Source: Oxalobacteraceae bacterium UBA6018
GTDB lineage: Bacteria > Pseudomonadota > Gammaproteobacteria > Burkholderiales > Burkholderiaceae_D
Assembly: GCA_002428015.1 (NCBI GenBank)
Contig: DIZW01000114.1
Span: 10,651-74,650, forward strand
Length of the DNA stretch: 64,000 nucleotides
Reading direction: 5' to 3'
The position numbers and the translations under genes are program-made. The notes below the pieces were generated by a model. The model saw only the letters and a program-made list of their open reading frames with translations. It searched no databases and was not told the DNA's origin. Shown here piece after piece: positions 28,223-37,779 of the stretch; position 1 is the first letter of the stretch; the number at the start of each line of letters is the position of its first letter.

Positions 28223-28513
28223 TCAGCAGGGGCCAGCGGCGCCAGCTCGGCCGCCGGACGGCGCTCGATCTACGCCACGATCGCGTTCACCGGGCGCAGG
28301 CCGCGCCGGATGCTGAACCAGGCGGGCCGCCGAAGGAAGGAAATCGAATACACCAGCGGCGCGACCAGGCCCTGGTGTCGATCTGCCGCACGCGCTCGAA
28401 GTGCTTCTGGATGAGCACCGCCCGTACCACACGACCGCAGCCCAGATCAGTAGCATGGTGGCCGCGAAGCCGCTGAAAAAGCGCAGGAACAGGGAGCGCG
28501 GCGGCGCATTCAT
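28223..28513 (-). pseudogene. Eroded sensor histidine kinase (QseC-like) remnant
   Basis: The frame overlaps the response regulator stop and begins MNAPPRSLFLRFFSGFAATM followed by LLIWAAVVWYG, a first membrane segment of a sensor kinase. The homologous reading then shifts frame to AVLIQKHFERVRQIDTRAW. It shifts again to APLVYSISFLRRPAWFSIRRGLRPVNAIVA, a HAMP-entry sequence; this stops at TAG and resumes in frame as IERRPAAELAPLAPAENARQ. Most of the sensor domain, the second membrane segment and the whole catalytic core are missing. The open frame itself encodes only 96 residues, so no working kinase is made. Confidence 0.75.
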
Positions 28514-29166
28514 CTGCGCACCACGTAGCCGACCCCGCGCACGGTCGAAATATAGTCGCCGCCGACCTTCCTGCGCAGGTTATGCATGTGCGCGTCCAGC
28601 ACCGGGCCTTCGACGTGCGGCATGGCCTGCGCTTCCAGCTCACGCCGCGTCCACACCCGGTCCGGCTGGCGCAGCAGCGCGTGCATCAAATCGAACTCGG
28701 TTTTCGACAGCGGGATCCGCACGCCCGCGCGCATCAGGCTGCGCGCGCTTTCGTCGAGCACCAGGTCCTTCACCTCCCACACGGGCGCGCCGGCCACGCG
28801 CGTGCCCGTCACGCGCCGCATCACCGCGCGCAGGCGCGCCATCAGTTCGCCGGTGGCGACGGGCTTGACGAGAAAATCGTCAGCGCCGGCGTCGAGGCAT
28901 TCGATGCGGTCGTCCAGCGCGTCGCGCGCGGTGATGATCATGATCGGCGCGGCCAGGCCTTGGCGGCGCAGCTGGCGCAGCAGAGCGAGGCCGCCGCAGT
29001 CGGGCAGGCCGAGGTCGAGCAGGACCGCGTCGAAGGTGTCCTCGCACAGCCAGTGGCGCGCGTCGGCCGCGTTGCGCAGCCAGGTCGCTTGCTGGCCGGC
29101 GTTGACCAGCGCCGCATGCAGCGCGCGGCCCAGTTTCAGGTCGTCTTCGATCAGGCAGATCTTCAT
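28510..29166 (-). CDS. OmpR-family response regulator (QseB/TctD-like)
   Basis: 218 residues. The receiver domain carries acidic residues EDD at 7-9, phospho-acceptor Asp51 in LLDLGLPD and the lysine in LVKPVATGE. The C-terminal winged helix includes LSKTEFDLMHALLRQPDRVWTRRELEAQ and ends STVRGVGYVVRR. The ATG at 29166 is preferred over a TTG at 29169. Its stop overlaps the start of a wrecked kinase gene, so it is now an orphan regulator unless another kinase phosphorylates it. Targets are unknown. Confidence 0.9.
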   Translation of the reverse strand: MKICLIEDDLKLGRALHAALVNAGQQATWLRNAADARHWLCEDTFDAVLLDLGLPDCGGLALLRQLRRQGLAAPIMIITARDALDDRIECLDAGADDFLVKPVATGELMARLRAVMRRVTGTRVAGAPVWEVKDLVLDESARSLMRAGVRIPLSKTEFDLMHALLRQPDRVWTRRELEAQAMPHVEGPVLDAHMHNLRRKVGGDYISTVRGVGYVVRR

Positions 29167-29305
29167 CAAGGTTCCCGCGTGTTTTTTCCTCTACTTTACG
29201 GGTCCAACCTTCATTTGACCTTCAGGATTCATTGAGATTATTTTGAGGTTGGCTCCTCATACTTCTCCCGGCACCACAACACTTCCATTCACGCCAGGGG
29301 ACACC

Positions 29306-31399
29306 ATGCACTCACCTATCGCCAAGCGCATCACCTACCATCTGACCATCATGACAGCCTGTCTTCTGGCCGGCTGCGGCAACGCCGGCGGCGGCGGAAT
29401 CGAAATACTGTCGGCGTTACCCACCCGGATACCGAGCCTGTCGCTGTTCGCCGGCTCGCCGTCCGGCCAGGGCTACCTCGACGGCGCGCGCGCCCAGGCC
29501 CGCTTCAGCTACGTGGCGGGCATGCGTTTCGACGGCGCAGGTAACATGTTCGTGGCCGACGCGCGCAACGCGGTCATCCGCAAGATCGATGGCGCCGGCA
29601 TGGTCAGCACCCTCGCCGGCGGCGCCGAGCTGGCCGGCAGCACCGACGGCAGCGCCGGCGCCGCGAGATTCTCCATGCCGTCCGATGTCGCCATCGATGG
29701 CGCGGGCAACGTGTACGTGGCCGACAGCGGCAACAGCGTGGTGCGCAAGATCACGCCGGGTGGCGTGGTCACCACCCTGGCCGGCGTGGCGGGGCAGTAC
29801 GGCGCGAGCGATGGCGCCGGCGCGGCGGCGCGATTTTCGGGACCGAGCGGCATCGTCGTCGACCGCCAGGGCAACCTGTTCGTGGCCGACACCTGGAACC
29901 AGACTATCCGCACGATCACCCCCAACGGCAGCGTCAGCACCTTCGCCGGCAGCGCCGGCGCGTGGGGCCACACCGACGGCGCCGGTGCTGCCGCCCAGTT
30001 CAGCGGGCCGGGCAGCATCGCCATCGACGGCGCCGGCACCTTGTACGTCACCGATGGCGACAACACCATCCGCCGCATCAGCGCCGCCGGCGTGGTCAGC
30101 ACGGTGGCCGGCGTGTCCGGCCAGAGCGGCAGCGCCGACGGCCCGGCGGCCAGCGCGCTGTTCAACGGCCCGTCCGGCGTCACCGTCGACGGCGGCGGCA
30201 ACCTGTTCGTCATGGACGGCTACAACAGCACCGTGCGCAAGATCACCCCGGACGGCACGGTGAGCACGGTCGCCGGCGTCGCCGGCAAGGTCGGTAACGT
30301 CGATGGCGCTGCCGGCGTGGCGCTGCTCAAGGGGCCGGGACGCGTGCTGGCCGACGGCGCCGGCAATGTGTACATCAGCGATAACAATAGCGCGATCCGC
30401 AAGCTGGCCGCCGACGGCACGCTGAGCACCTGGGCCGGCGGCACCGGCGCGGCCGGCAGCGCCGACGGGCGTGGCGCCGAGGCGCGCTTCAGCTTCCCCA
30501 ACGGGATAGCGGTCGACGCGCAAAAGAACCTGTACGTGGCGGACCAGGACAACGCCACGGTACGCAAGATCAGCGCCGGCGGCGTGGTGTCCACCCTGGC
30601 CGGCAAGGCGGGCGCCTGGGGTTATGCGGACGGGCGCGCCGACACGGCGCGGTTCTCCGGCGTGGGCGGCATGGCGGTGGACGCCAACGGCAACGCCTAC
30701 GTCACCGAATTCTATAACCACACGGTGCGCAAGATCACCCCGGCCGGGGTGGTGTCGACCCTGGCCGGCGCGGCCGGCCAGAGCGGCTACGCCGACGGCA
30801 GCGGCGCCACCGCGCGCTTCAACGGTCCGAACAACGTGGCGGTGGACCGGCAGGGCAACGTCTACGTGACCGACTACGGCAACAACGCGATCCGCAGAAT
30901 CACACCGGACGGCCTGGTGAGCACCCTGGCCGGCGCCACGCAGGCGGGCAGCGCGGACGGCGCCGGCGGCGCGGCGCGCTTCAATGGCCCCAACAGCCTG
31001 GCCCTCGACGCCGCAGGCAATCTGCTGGTGACCGATGCGGTCAACAACACGGTGCGCAAGGTGACGCCGGCCGGCATGGTGACGACCGTGGCAGGCAAGC
31101 CCGGGGAGGTGGGCGGCGCGGATGGCGTCGGCGCCGCGGCGCGCTTCAATTATCCGTGGGGGATCGCGGTCGATCGCGCCGGCGCTGTGTACGTGGCCGA
31201 CTCGGGCAACAACAGCGTGCGCAAGATCGATGCCGCCGGCAAGGTCAGCACCGTGATCGGCGGCGGCACGGTCTACAGCAACGTGCAGGGCGCGCTGCCG
31301 GCTGGATTGGCCTACCCGATCGGGGTGGCCGTCGATCCGACCAGCGACGCCTTGTATATCACCCTTCCCGACGCGGTGCTCAAAGCGGTCGTCAATTAG
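29306..31399 (+). CDS. NHL-repeat beta-propeller lipoprotein
   Basis: About 697 residues. The signal ends in LLAGC, with Cys24 as lipid anchor. The rest is about 12 copies of a 55-residue unit of the form ARFNGPxGIAVDxxGNLYVADxxNxTVRKITPxGVVSTLAG. Twelve blades would suit two six-bladed propellers. NHL propellers bind proteins, RNA or sugars; nothing indicates an enzyme. I chose the ATG at 29306 (CAGGGGA upstream) because it creates the lipoprotein signal. Its end overlaps the convergent esterase gene by 8 bases. It may be a surface adhesin or glycan-binding protein. Confidence 0.85.
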   Translation: MHSPIAKRITYHLTIMTACLLAGCGNAGGGGIEILSALPTRIPSLSLFAGSPSGQGYLDGARAQARFSYVAGMRFDGAGNMFVADARNAVIRKIDGAGMVSTLAGGAELAGSTDGSAGAARFSMPSDVAIDGAGNVYVADSGNSVVRKITPGGVVTTLAGVAGQYGASDGAGAAARFSGPSGIVVDRQGNLFVADTWNQTIRTITPNGSVSTFAGSAGAWGHTDGAGAAAQFSGPGSIAIDGAGTLYVTDGDNTIRRISAAGVVSTVAGVSGQSGSADGPAASALFNGPSGVTVDGGGNLFVMDGYNSTVRKITPDGTVSTVAGVAGKVGNVDGAAGVALLKGPGRVLADGAGNVYISDNNSAIRKLAADGTLSTWAGGTGAAGSADGRGAEARFSFPNGIAVDAQKNLYVADQDNATVRKISAGGVVSTLAGKAGAWGYADGRADTARFSGVGGMAVDANGNAYVTEFYNHTVRKITPAGVVSTLAGAAGQSGYADGSGATARFNGPNNVAVDRQGNVYVTDYGNNAIRRITPDGLVSTLAGATQAGSADGAGGAARFNGPNSLALDAAGNLLVTDAVNNTVRKVTPAGMVTTVAGKPGEVGGADGVGAAARFNYPWGIAVDRAGAVYVADSGNNSVRKIDAAGKVSTVIGGGTVYSNVQGALPAGLAYPIGVAVDPTSDALYITLPDAVLKAVVN
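29498..31399 (+). repeat. Tandem coding repeats of about 165 nt
   Basis: Twelve degenerate units encode the NHL blades. Neighbouring units share phrases such as GTGCGCAAGATCAC and AGCACCCTGGCCGGC. Such repeats can recombine, so blade number may vary between strains. Confidence 0.75.
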
Positions 31400-32456
31400 G
31401 CGCGCCGCCTGCGCCCTGCCATCCCGCCAGCGCGCGCAGTTGCGGCAGCAGCTCCTGCGCCATCTGCGCATGCTGGGCGCCTGTGGGATGGGCGTCGCTG
31501 GCGTCGCCCGGATGGTAGGCCGACGCCACCGCGCGCACGCGCGGGTCGCCGACCCGGCGGACGGTCTCGGCGATGTCGTCGCTTAGCGCGGCCTTCTTGG
31601 CGCCATTGAGTATCGCCCCTTCGGTGAGCGCGATGCGCGCCTGCGGATGGTCGCGCAGCAGCGTGCGCACCAGCGCCACGTAGACCGTCACGTAGGCCTC
31701 GCGCTCCGGGATCCCGGTAGTGAAATCGTTGGTGCCGATCGCGCTGACGATCAGGTCGGGCTGGTAGCGGCGCTGGTCCCACGGCTGTGGGTGGGCGGCG
31801 TCGGCGATGCCGAGCTGGTAGAAGTCGGGCAGGTTCAATTCGTCGGTGCGGCCGTTCCAGCTGCGCACCAGCCCGCGCCCGCCGTAACAGACCAGCTGGA
31901 CCTGGGCGTCCAGCGCCTCCCCCATCAGCATGCCGTAGGAGTGGCGCGGATCGGTCCAGGTGGCGTCTTTCTTGATGCCCGCCCGGTCCACGCCCTCGGC
32001 GCAGGTGACCGAGTCGCCCAGCACCAGCAGCTTGCGCCGCGGGAGCGGCGGGGCCGCGTCAAGCGCGCCGTCGGTGGCGAAGCCGGCCAAGGTCACCACG
32101 CCGTTCCAGGTCTCGGAGCGGTGCATGATGTCGACGCTGTGGTGCCCCGCCGTGGCGGCGTCGACCAAGGTCAAGGTGGTGCGCTCGGGCGGCACGGCGA
32201 TACGGCGCGGCGCGGCGCCGTCGATCACCACGTCGAGGTAGCTTTGTTTTCCACTGCTCCAGGCGTCCACCGACAAGGCCTTGCCGGTGAAGCTGAACGA
32301 CAGGCGCACGCCCGGATAGCCGAAGCGCAGGCCGCCGTCGGCGTCTTCCACGGCGCGGCCCATGCGCGCGATGTGGCTGTCGGTGGCGGCCACTGTGGCG
32401 GCGCGCGCGCCGCAGGCGGCCAGCATGGCCGCGATGACGATCAGCTTAAGGCGCAT
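31392..32456 (-). CDS. CE2-like acetyl esterase (jelly-roll plus SGNH hydrolase)
   Basis: 354 residues. The signal peptide ends near ACGARA. An N-terminal beta domain (about 25-135) is followed by an SGNH domain: GDSVTCAEG (nucleophile serine), YGGRG, GTNDF and SDAHPTG (Asp and His). This two-domain order and the GDSVTC start match carbohydrate esterase family 2, which removes acetyl groups from xylan, mannan or glucomannan. It overlaps the upstream GH2-SGNH gene by 11 bases and is last in the mannan operon, which supports deacetylation of mannan. The alternative is a general SGNH esterase. Confidence 0.8.
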   Translation of the reverse strand: MRLKLIVIAAMLAACGARAATVAATDSHIARMGRAVEDADGGLRFGYPGVRLSFSFTGKALSVDAWSSGKQSYLDVVIDGAAPRRIAVPPERTTLTLVDAATAGHHSVDIMHRSETWNGVVTLAGFATDGALDAAPPLPRRKLLVLGDSVTCAEGVDRAGIKKDATWTDPRHSYGMLMGEALDAQVQLVCYGGRGLVRSWNGRTDELNLPDFYQLGIADAAHPQPWDQRRYQPDLIVSAIGTNDFTTGIPEREAYVTVYVALVRTLLRDHPQARIALTEGAILNGAKKAALSDDIAETVRRVGDPRVRAVASAYHPGDASDAHPTGAQHAQMAQELLPQLRALAGWQGAGGAPN

Positions 32457-35400
32457 GGTCGGCCTGCTTGAGCAGTTTGTCGATGTCGGGCGCCATGGCG
32501 TCGGCCCAGATCTGGTAGCCCTTGGCGGTCGGGTGCAGGAAGTCCGGCATGATCTCGGGCGAAATGGTGCCGGCGGCGTCGGTCAGCAGCGGCCCGTAGT
32601 CGCGGTACACCACGTGCTTGCCGTCGTTGAGGGTGGCGACCATCTTGTTGAGCGCGACGATGCGGCCGCGCTTTTCGCCATGCACTGTCTCGTCCGACGG
32701 CAGCACCGCGTTGAGCAGGATGCGCGCGTCCGGGTACAGCGCGCGCAGCCTGGCCACCACGGCCTTGATGCCGCCGAAGACCTGGACCGGCGTCTCGTCG
32801 CACAGGCCGAAGTTGTTGGTACCGATCAGCAGCACCACGACCTTGGGCCGCATGGCGGCGATGTGCGGATCCTGCAGGCGCCACAGCACGTTGCCGGTGT
32901 GGTCGCCGCCGATGCCGAAGTTACCGGGCTTGAAGCGGCCGAACTTGGCGTCCCATATCTGCCTGGTCCAGCCTTCGGTGATCGAGTCGCCCAGGAACAT
33001 GACATCCACCCCGCCCTGGGTCGCCAGGGCCACCTGGTCGGCCTGCATGCGCTGCCAGCGTTCGATCGTCATCCATGGATACTCGACGTTGCGCGGCGCC
33101 GGATTGGTGGCGCACATGGCCGGACCGTTGTCGGGAATCGCGACCGACTGCGCGGCGGCGTTCCAGCCGCGCAGGCTCAGGCTGAGCGGGCCGTGGGCGC
33201 TGAAGTTGGCGGTCAGGGTCTTGCTCTCGCCCGGCATCAGCGACACGTAGTTGTCCGAGTAGTACACCGGCAGCACGCGCTCGCCGGCCTCGGTCAGCAA
33301 GGTCAGCTTGCTGTTCAGGACCGGCAGCGCGGAGTTGTTCTTGAGCGTGATGTTGAGCGCCTGCTCGCTGCCGTACTGGTGGCGGCTGACCACCATCGCC
33401 AGCGGCACCGTGGCCAGCCGGTTGAGGCCCTGCTGACCGGCGGGCGTGGTGCTCGGCCAGTAGACGTTCTCCGAGATCACCTGGCCGCCGCTGTTCTTCA
33501 GCGCCAGCTTGAGCACCATCAGGCCGTGCTTGGCCAGCAGCGCGTGCAGGCCCAGGTCGATCGGCGCCGAGGTGCGCACCGGCGGGACGCTGACGGTCGC
33601 GCTGCCGCTGCCGAGCAGCGCGCCGTCGATGCCGTAGGCCTGGTAGGAGACGGTCGCGTTCTCGAGCGGATGATCGGGATTGTTGATGACCATGACGGCG
33701 TGGTCGGGCAGGTTCATCTGCACGTGCACCGGCTCGGCCGCGTGCATCACGCCGTAAAACGAGCCGTGGGTGTCGTAGTCGTGGCTGAGGATCTGCCACA
33801 TCGTGCTGGGCCAGGCCGGCTGCGTCATCCACAGCATGCGGCCGCTGTTCTCGCGCCACAGGCCGGCGTTCATGCCTTCGAAGATGGCGCGGTGGGTCTC
33901 GTAGTTGAGCATCTGGGCCTTGCGTTCGAAGTCGTCCAGCGACACGGCCGCGCCGAAGTTGGTCGCCACCGCGGCCATGAACGGCTTGGAGCCGCCGTTG
34001 CCGTCGGGGTGCCAGTCGTGGTAGGCCACGGTGTCGCTGAGCGGCCACTGCTCGGAGGCCGGAATGGCGGCCCTGAGCGCCTCCGCGGTCGGGATCGACG
34101 GCGTGCCCACTTCGACCGAGAAGCCCTTGGCGTGCTCGGTGAAGTAGCTGGCCGGCTGGCGGTAGTTGTACGGGCCGCTGCCCTGCAGGTTGATGCGGTT
34201 CGAGCTGCCGGTGTACCAGCGGGTGCCGTCCAGTTCATAGATGGCCGCTTCGAGCGCCTGGTTGAGCACCGGCTGCGGCACGCCCTCGTTGCGGCCGAAC
34301 CAGGCCACCACCGAGGGGTGGTTGCGGAAGCGCTTGACCACGTCGCGCGCGTTGGCCATGAACAGGTCCACGTCCTGGGGCTCGATGTTGTAGTCCTGGG
34401 TCGAGGCCCAGAAATCGTTGAGCACCATCAGGCCGTATTCGTCGGCCAGGTCGTAGAACGCCTCCTCGGTGTTCTGCCCGACCCAGTTGCGGATGATGTT
34501 CACGTGGGCGTCGCGGTGCAGGCGGAAGTAAGGCTCCAGGCGCTGGCGGTCGACCCGCTTGAGCCAGTCGTCCATGCCCCAGTTGCCGCCGCGCGCGGCG
34601 ATGCGCACGCCGTTGACCTTGATGACCAGGTAGGGCGTGAGCGTGGTCTCGGGCAGTTCCTTGACGGCGGCGCTGCCGAGCGCCTCGGCGCGTAGGCCCG
34701 TGGCCCACTGGTCGCCGGCGATTTTTTTGATCGCCTCGTGGCGCGCGTCGGTGATCTTGATGCCCAGCTCATGGCCCTTGGTGAAGTCGGCCTCGACCCG
34801 GTGCAGGTGGCCGCCCGGGTCCACCAGCGACAGCTCGTAGGTGACGGCGCGGATGCCGAAGCCGGTGCGGCTCTGGTCCGACAGCTGCGCTCCCTGGCGC
34901 ACTTCCACCGCCACGTCGTGCATCTCGGGGCGGCCGTAGCCGTTCGGCCACCACAGGCGCGGGTGCCGCAGCTTGAACGCGGCGAATTCGCCGGCGCCGA
35001 AATGCACGCTCTGCTCGCCCGGCGCCAGGGTCACGGCCTTGGTCAGCACGATCGGCTTGAGGGTGCCGGCGCGGTCGGTGACGGTGGCGCGCACGGTCGC
35101 GCGCACCGCCCTGGCGCCCAGGTTGGTGACGGGGACGTCGATGCCGATGTCGGCCTCGCTGTTGTCGGCCTTGGGCAGGGCGGTGATCACGTGGGCGTCG
35201 CCCAGGCGCAGCTCGCCGGTGGCGCGCAGCACCACGTCCTGCCAGATGCCGGTGTTACGGTCGCGCACGGACGGGATCCAGTCCCAGCCCTCGGAGGCGA
35301 TGAAGGTAGGGCCGTCCTGGGCCATCACGCCGCCGTTTTCGCCGGCGCCGGCGCTCATCGATTCTTCCTGCGGGATGCCGGGATGGGGCGGCGGCGACAC

Positions 35401-36540
35401 CTTGACCGCGATGACGTTGCCGCCCTTGGCGTCTAGGTAGGGCGCGATGTCGAAGCTGCCGCGCACGAAGGCGCCCTTCATGCCGCCCAGGCGGTGGCCG
35501 TTGACCCACACGGCGGCGGCGTAGTTGACGCCCTTGAAGGTGACGAACAGGTGCTGGCCGGCGCGGTAGCCGGCCGGGGCCTGGAAGCTGGCGCGGTACC
35601 AGTAGTCCTGCTTGTTCAGGCTTTCGGGAATGGCCAGGTTGTTCAAGCCGTAGTCGGGGTCGGGATAGACGCCGCGGTCGATCAGGGTGGTCAGCACGGT
35701 GCCGGGCACGGTGGCCGGGTACCAGCCGGCCGCGTCGAAACCGTTGCTGCTGACCTGGCGCTCGGTGCCGCGCACCTGGGGCGCGGCCTGCAGGGACCAG
35801 GCCCTGATCTTCCATTCGTTGGCGGCGCTCTTTTCCAGCGCGGGTCCGGCGTAGGCGGGCCGCGCCACCGGGCTTGAGGGCGGCGTGGCCGAACGCGGCA
35901 AGGTCCAGGCGTCCTGCGGCACAACCTGGCCGGCCATCTGGTGGGTTTGCAGCGGCCAGGACGGGCTGCCGGTTTCAAAATTGATCAGCGCCTCGTTGGG
36001 CGCGCTGGCGGCCAGGCCGGCCAGCGATGGCGCATCGTAGGCGCCGGCGGACACGGTCAGCCCGGCCACGCGCCCGGCGAAGGCGCCGCCGTGGCCGCGC
36101 GGGGCGATGTTCACCTGCGCGTGGGCCCCGGCCTTGAGCGCGACGTCCTGGTGCGCCACCACGCGTCCGTCCGCGTACAGGGTCAGGCGCTTGCCGTCGT
36201 AGGTGGCGGCCAGGTGCGACCAGGCGCCGGCCTTGAGCGCCACCTTGGTGCGCAGCGGCGCGCCGTCGCCGCAAAAGGCGAAGCTGCCGTCCACGCTGCA
36301 CAGATATCCGGCCCCCTCCAGCCCCGCCAGCAGGGTCGGCGCCGCCGTCAGCTCGGACGGCTTGAACCAGCCGGCGATGCTGAAACCGGCGGCGCCGGCG
36401 AACAGCTCGCCCTTGGCCTGCTTCTTGACCAGGCCATCGCTGGCGGCCGGGAATTCGGCGTTGAACGGCCCCCAGCTCTGGGCATTGGCGGCGTGGGCCG
36501 CGAACGCGGCCAGCAGGATCGATGTGAGACGGATATTCAT
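32446..36540 (-). CDS. LamG - GH2 beta-mannosidase-like - SGNH esterase fusion
   Basis: 1364 residues, far longer than a normal GH2 enzyme. The signal peptide ends AANAQ (residue 21). A concanavalin/LamG-like domain (about 30-190) has GFSIAGWFKPSE and WSHLAATYDGKRLTLYADG. GH2 sugar-binding, immunoglobulin-like and barrel domains span about 245-1130. The acid/base is Glu752 in AWFGRNEG, and Glu810 in FSVEVGTP is the likely nucleophile, as in the beta-mannosidase/exo-glucosaminidase clade. A C-terminal SGNH hydrolase (about 1150-1364) has FLGDSITEGW (Ser1186), GTNNF and DFLHPTAKGY (Asp1333, His1336). One polypeptide could thus bind, deacetylate and cleave mannan fragments. It starts 5 bases after the GH27 gene. 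Confidence 0.85.
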   Translation of the reverse strand: MNIRLTSILLAAFAAHAANAQSWGPFNAEFPAASDGLVKKQAKGELFAGAAGFSIAGWFKPSELTAAPTLLAGLEGAGYLCSVDGSFAFCGDGAPLRTKVALKAGAWSHLAATYDGKRLTLYADGRVVAHQDVALKAGAHAQVNIAPRGHGGAFAGRVAGLTVSAGAYDAPSLAGLAASAPNEALINFETGSPSWPLQTHQMAGQVVPQDAWTLPRSATPPSSPVARPAYAGPALEKSAANEWKIRAWSLQAAPQVRGTERQVSSNGFDAAGWYPATVPGTVLTTLIDRGVYPDPDYGLNNLAIPESLNKQDYWYRASFQAPAGYRAGQHLFVTFKGVNYAAAVWVNGHRLGGMKGAFVRGSFDIAPYLDAKGGNVIAVKVSPPPHPGIPQEESMSAGAGENGGVMAQDGPTFIASEGWDWIPSVRDRNTGIWQDVVLRATGELRLGDAHVITALPKADNSEADIGIDVPVTNLGARAVRATVRATVTDRAGTLKPIVLTKAVTLAPGEQSVHFGAGEFAAFKLRHPRLWWPNGYGRPEMHDVAVEVRQGAQLSDQSRTGFGIRAVTYELSLVDPGGHLHRVEADFTKGHELGIKITDARHEAIKKIAGDQWATGLRAEALGSAAVKELPETTLTPYLVIKVNGVRIAARGGNWGMDDWLKRVDRQRLEPYFRLHRDAHVNIIRNWVGQNTEEAFYDLADEYGLMVLNDFWASTQDYNIEPQDVDLFMANARDVVKRFRNHPSVVAWFGRNEGVPQPVLNQALEAAIYELDGTRWYTGSSNRINLQGSGPYNYRQPASYFTEHAKGFSVEVGTPSIPTAEALRAAIPASEQWPLSDTVAYHDWHPDGNGGSKPFMAAVATNFGAAVSLDDFERKAQMLNYETHRAIFEGMNAGLWRENSGRMLWMTQPAWPSTMWQILSHDYDTHGSFYGVMHAAEPVHVQMNLPDHAVMVINNPDHPLENATVSYQAYGIDGALLGSGSATVSVPPVRTSAPIDLGLHALLAKHGLMVLKLALKNSGGQVISENVYWPSTTPAGQQGLNRLATVPLAMVVSRHQYGSEQALNITLKNNSALPVLNSKLTLLTEAGERVLPVYYSDNYVSLMPGESKTLTANFSAHGPLSLSLRGWNAAAQSVAIPDNGPAMCATNPAPRNVEYPWMTIERWQRMQADQVALATQGGVDVMFLGDSITEGWTRQIWDAKFGRFKPGNFGIGGDHTGNVLWRLQDPHIAAMRPKVVVLLIGTNNFGLCDETPVQVFGGIKAVVARLRALYPDARILLNAVLPSDETVHGEKRGRIVALNKMVATLNDGKHVVYRDYGPLLTDAAGTISPEIMPDFLHPTAKGYQIWADAMAPDIDKLLKQADHAP

Positions 36541-36545
36541 GCGGA

Positions 36546-37763
36546 CTAACCTTTGGTCAGGCGCAGCAGCACGACGCTGTGCGCTGCGATGTTGAATTCG
36601 AGCGGCTTGCTGGTGTCGCCCTGCTTGCCGGTCCAGGCGTCACGCCACTTGTAGCCGCCCTTGGACAGGTCGATGGCGCGGTTGGACAGGTCGTCGCTGA
36701 CGTCATGCTGGCGCCAGTCGTAGCCCAGCTTGACGGCCTGGGCGCCGCGGTTGAGCACCATGAAGGCCCACTCGCCGTTGGCCAGCGGCTTGGCCCAGTA
36801 TTCCAGTGGCCCTTCGTTCAGGAAGCGCCAGGCCTGCACGCCCAGCTTGTCCTGGTTGATCGACAGGACGGCGCGGTTGGTCAGGATCTTGCGGGTCGAC
36901 TCCGGCATGGAGCGCAGGTCGTTGCCGAGGATGAGGGGCGAATCCATCATCGACCAGATCGACAGGTGGGCGCGGTCCTCGTCTTCGGTCATGCCCATGC
37001 CAACTTCCAGCATGTCCATGTCGTTCCAGTGGCCGGGGCCGGAGAACACGCGCAGGCCGGCCTGCTTGTCGAGGATGCGCAGCACGCCGAGCGAGGACCA
37101 GGAGCCGTGATTGACTTCGCAATCCCAGCAGGCGTAGATGTCGCCGGTGGTGCGCCACGAGTGGCCCACGTCCTTGGCCCATTCCCAGGGTTTGCTCTCG
37201 CCCCACTCGCACATGCTGAACACCATCGGGCGTCCGGCGCTGTGGATCGCGTCGCGCATGGTGGCGTAGGCGCCGGCCGCGCTCAGGCCCTTGCTGTCGC
37301 ACCAGTCGTACTTGACGTAGTCGATGCCCCAGCGCGCATAGGTGAGCGCGTCCTGGTACTCGTGCCCGCGGCTACCCGGATGGTGGCCACAGGTGGTGGC
37401 GCCCACGTCGGAGTAGATGCCCAGCTTGAGGCCCTTGCCGTGCACGTAGTCGGCCAGTGCCTTCATCCCGGACGGGAAGCGCTGGGCGTTCGGCGCGATG
37501 TTTCCGTCCTTGTCGCGCTCTCCATGCCAGCAGTCGTCGATGTTTACGTACTCGTAGCCGGCGTCCTTCAGGCCCAGCTTGACCATCGCGTCGGCGGTCT
37601 CGCGGATCAGCTTCTCGTCGATATTGCAGGCGAACTTGTTCCAGCTGTTCCAGCCCATCTGCGGCGTGGCGGCCAGGCCGTCGAACTTCTGCGCGGACGC
37701 GTTCGCGCCCGCCAGCATCCCCGCCACCAGCATCAGCGGCGGCATCCATCGTTTGATCGTCAC
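36546..37763 (-). CDS. Secreted GH27 alpha-galactosidase of the mannan locus
   Basis: 405 residues. The signal peptide ends GANASAQ. The GH27 barrel has TPQMGWNSWNKF, the nucleophile Asp153 in YVKYDWC, and acid/base Asp208 in WRTTGDIY; GPGHWNDMDMLEVG is also conserved. A short C-terminal beta domain completes it, without the extra binding module of the 10.5-kb paralog. It would strip galactose side groups from galactomannan so the mannanase can act. It lies 16 bases after the GH5 gene and directly before the GH2 fusion. Confidence 0.93.
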   Translation of the reverse strand: MTIKRWMPPLMLVAGMLAGANASAQKFDGLAATPQMGWNSWNKFACNIDEKLIRETADAMVKLGLKDAGYEYVNIDDCWHGERDKDGNIAPNAQRFPSGMKALADYVHGKGLKLGIYSDVGATTCGHHPGSRGHEYQDALTYARWGIDYVKYDWCDSKGLSAAGAYATMRDAIHSAGRPMVFSMCEWGESKPWEWAKDVGHSWRTTGDIYACWDCEVNHGSWSSLGVLRILDKQAGLRVFSGPGHWNDMDMLEVGMGMTEDEDRAHLSIWSMMDSPLILGNDLRSMPESTRKILTNRAVLSINQDKLGVQAWRFLNEGPLEYWAKPLANGEWAFMVLNRGAQAVKLGYDWRQHDVSDDLSNRAIDLSKGGYKWRDAWTGKQGDTSKPLEFNIAAHSVVLLRLTKG

Positions 37764-37779
37764 TTGTCGTCTCCTTGGT

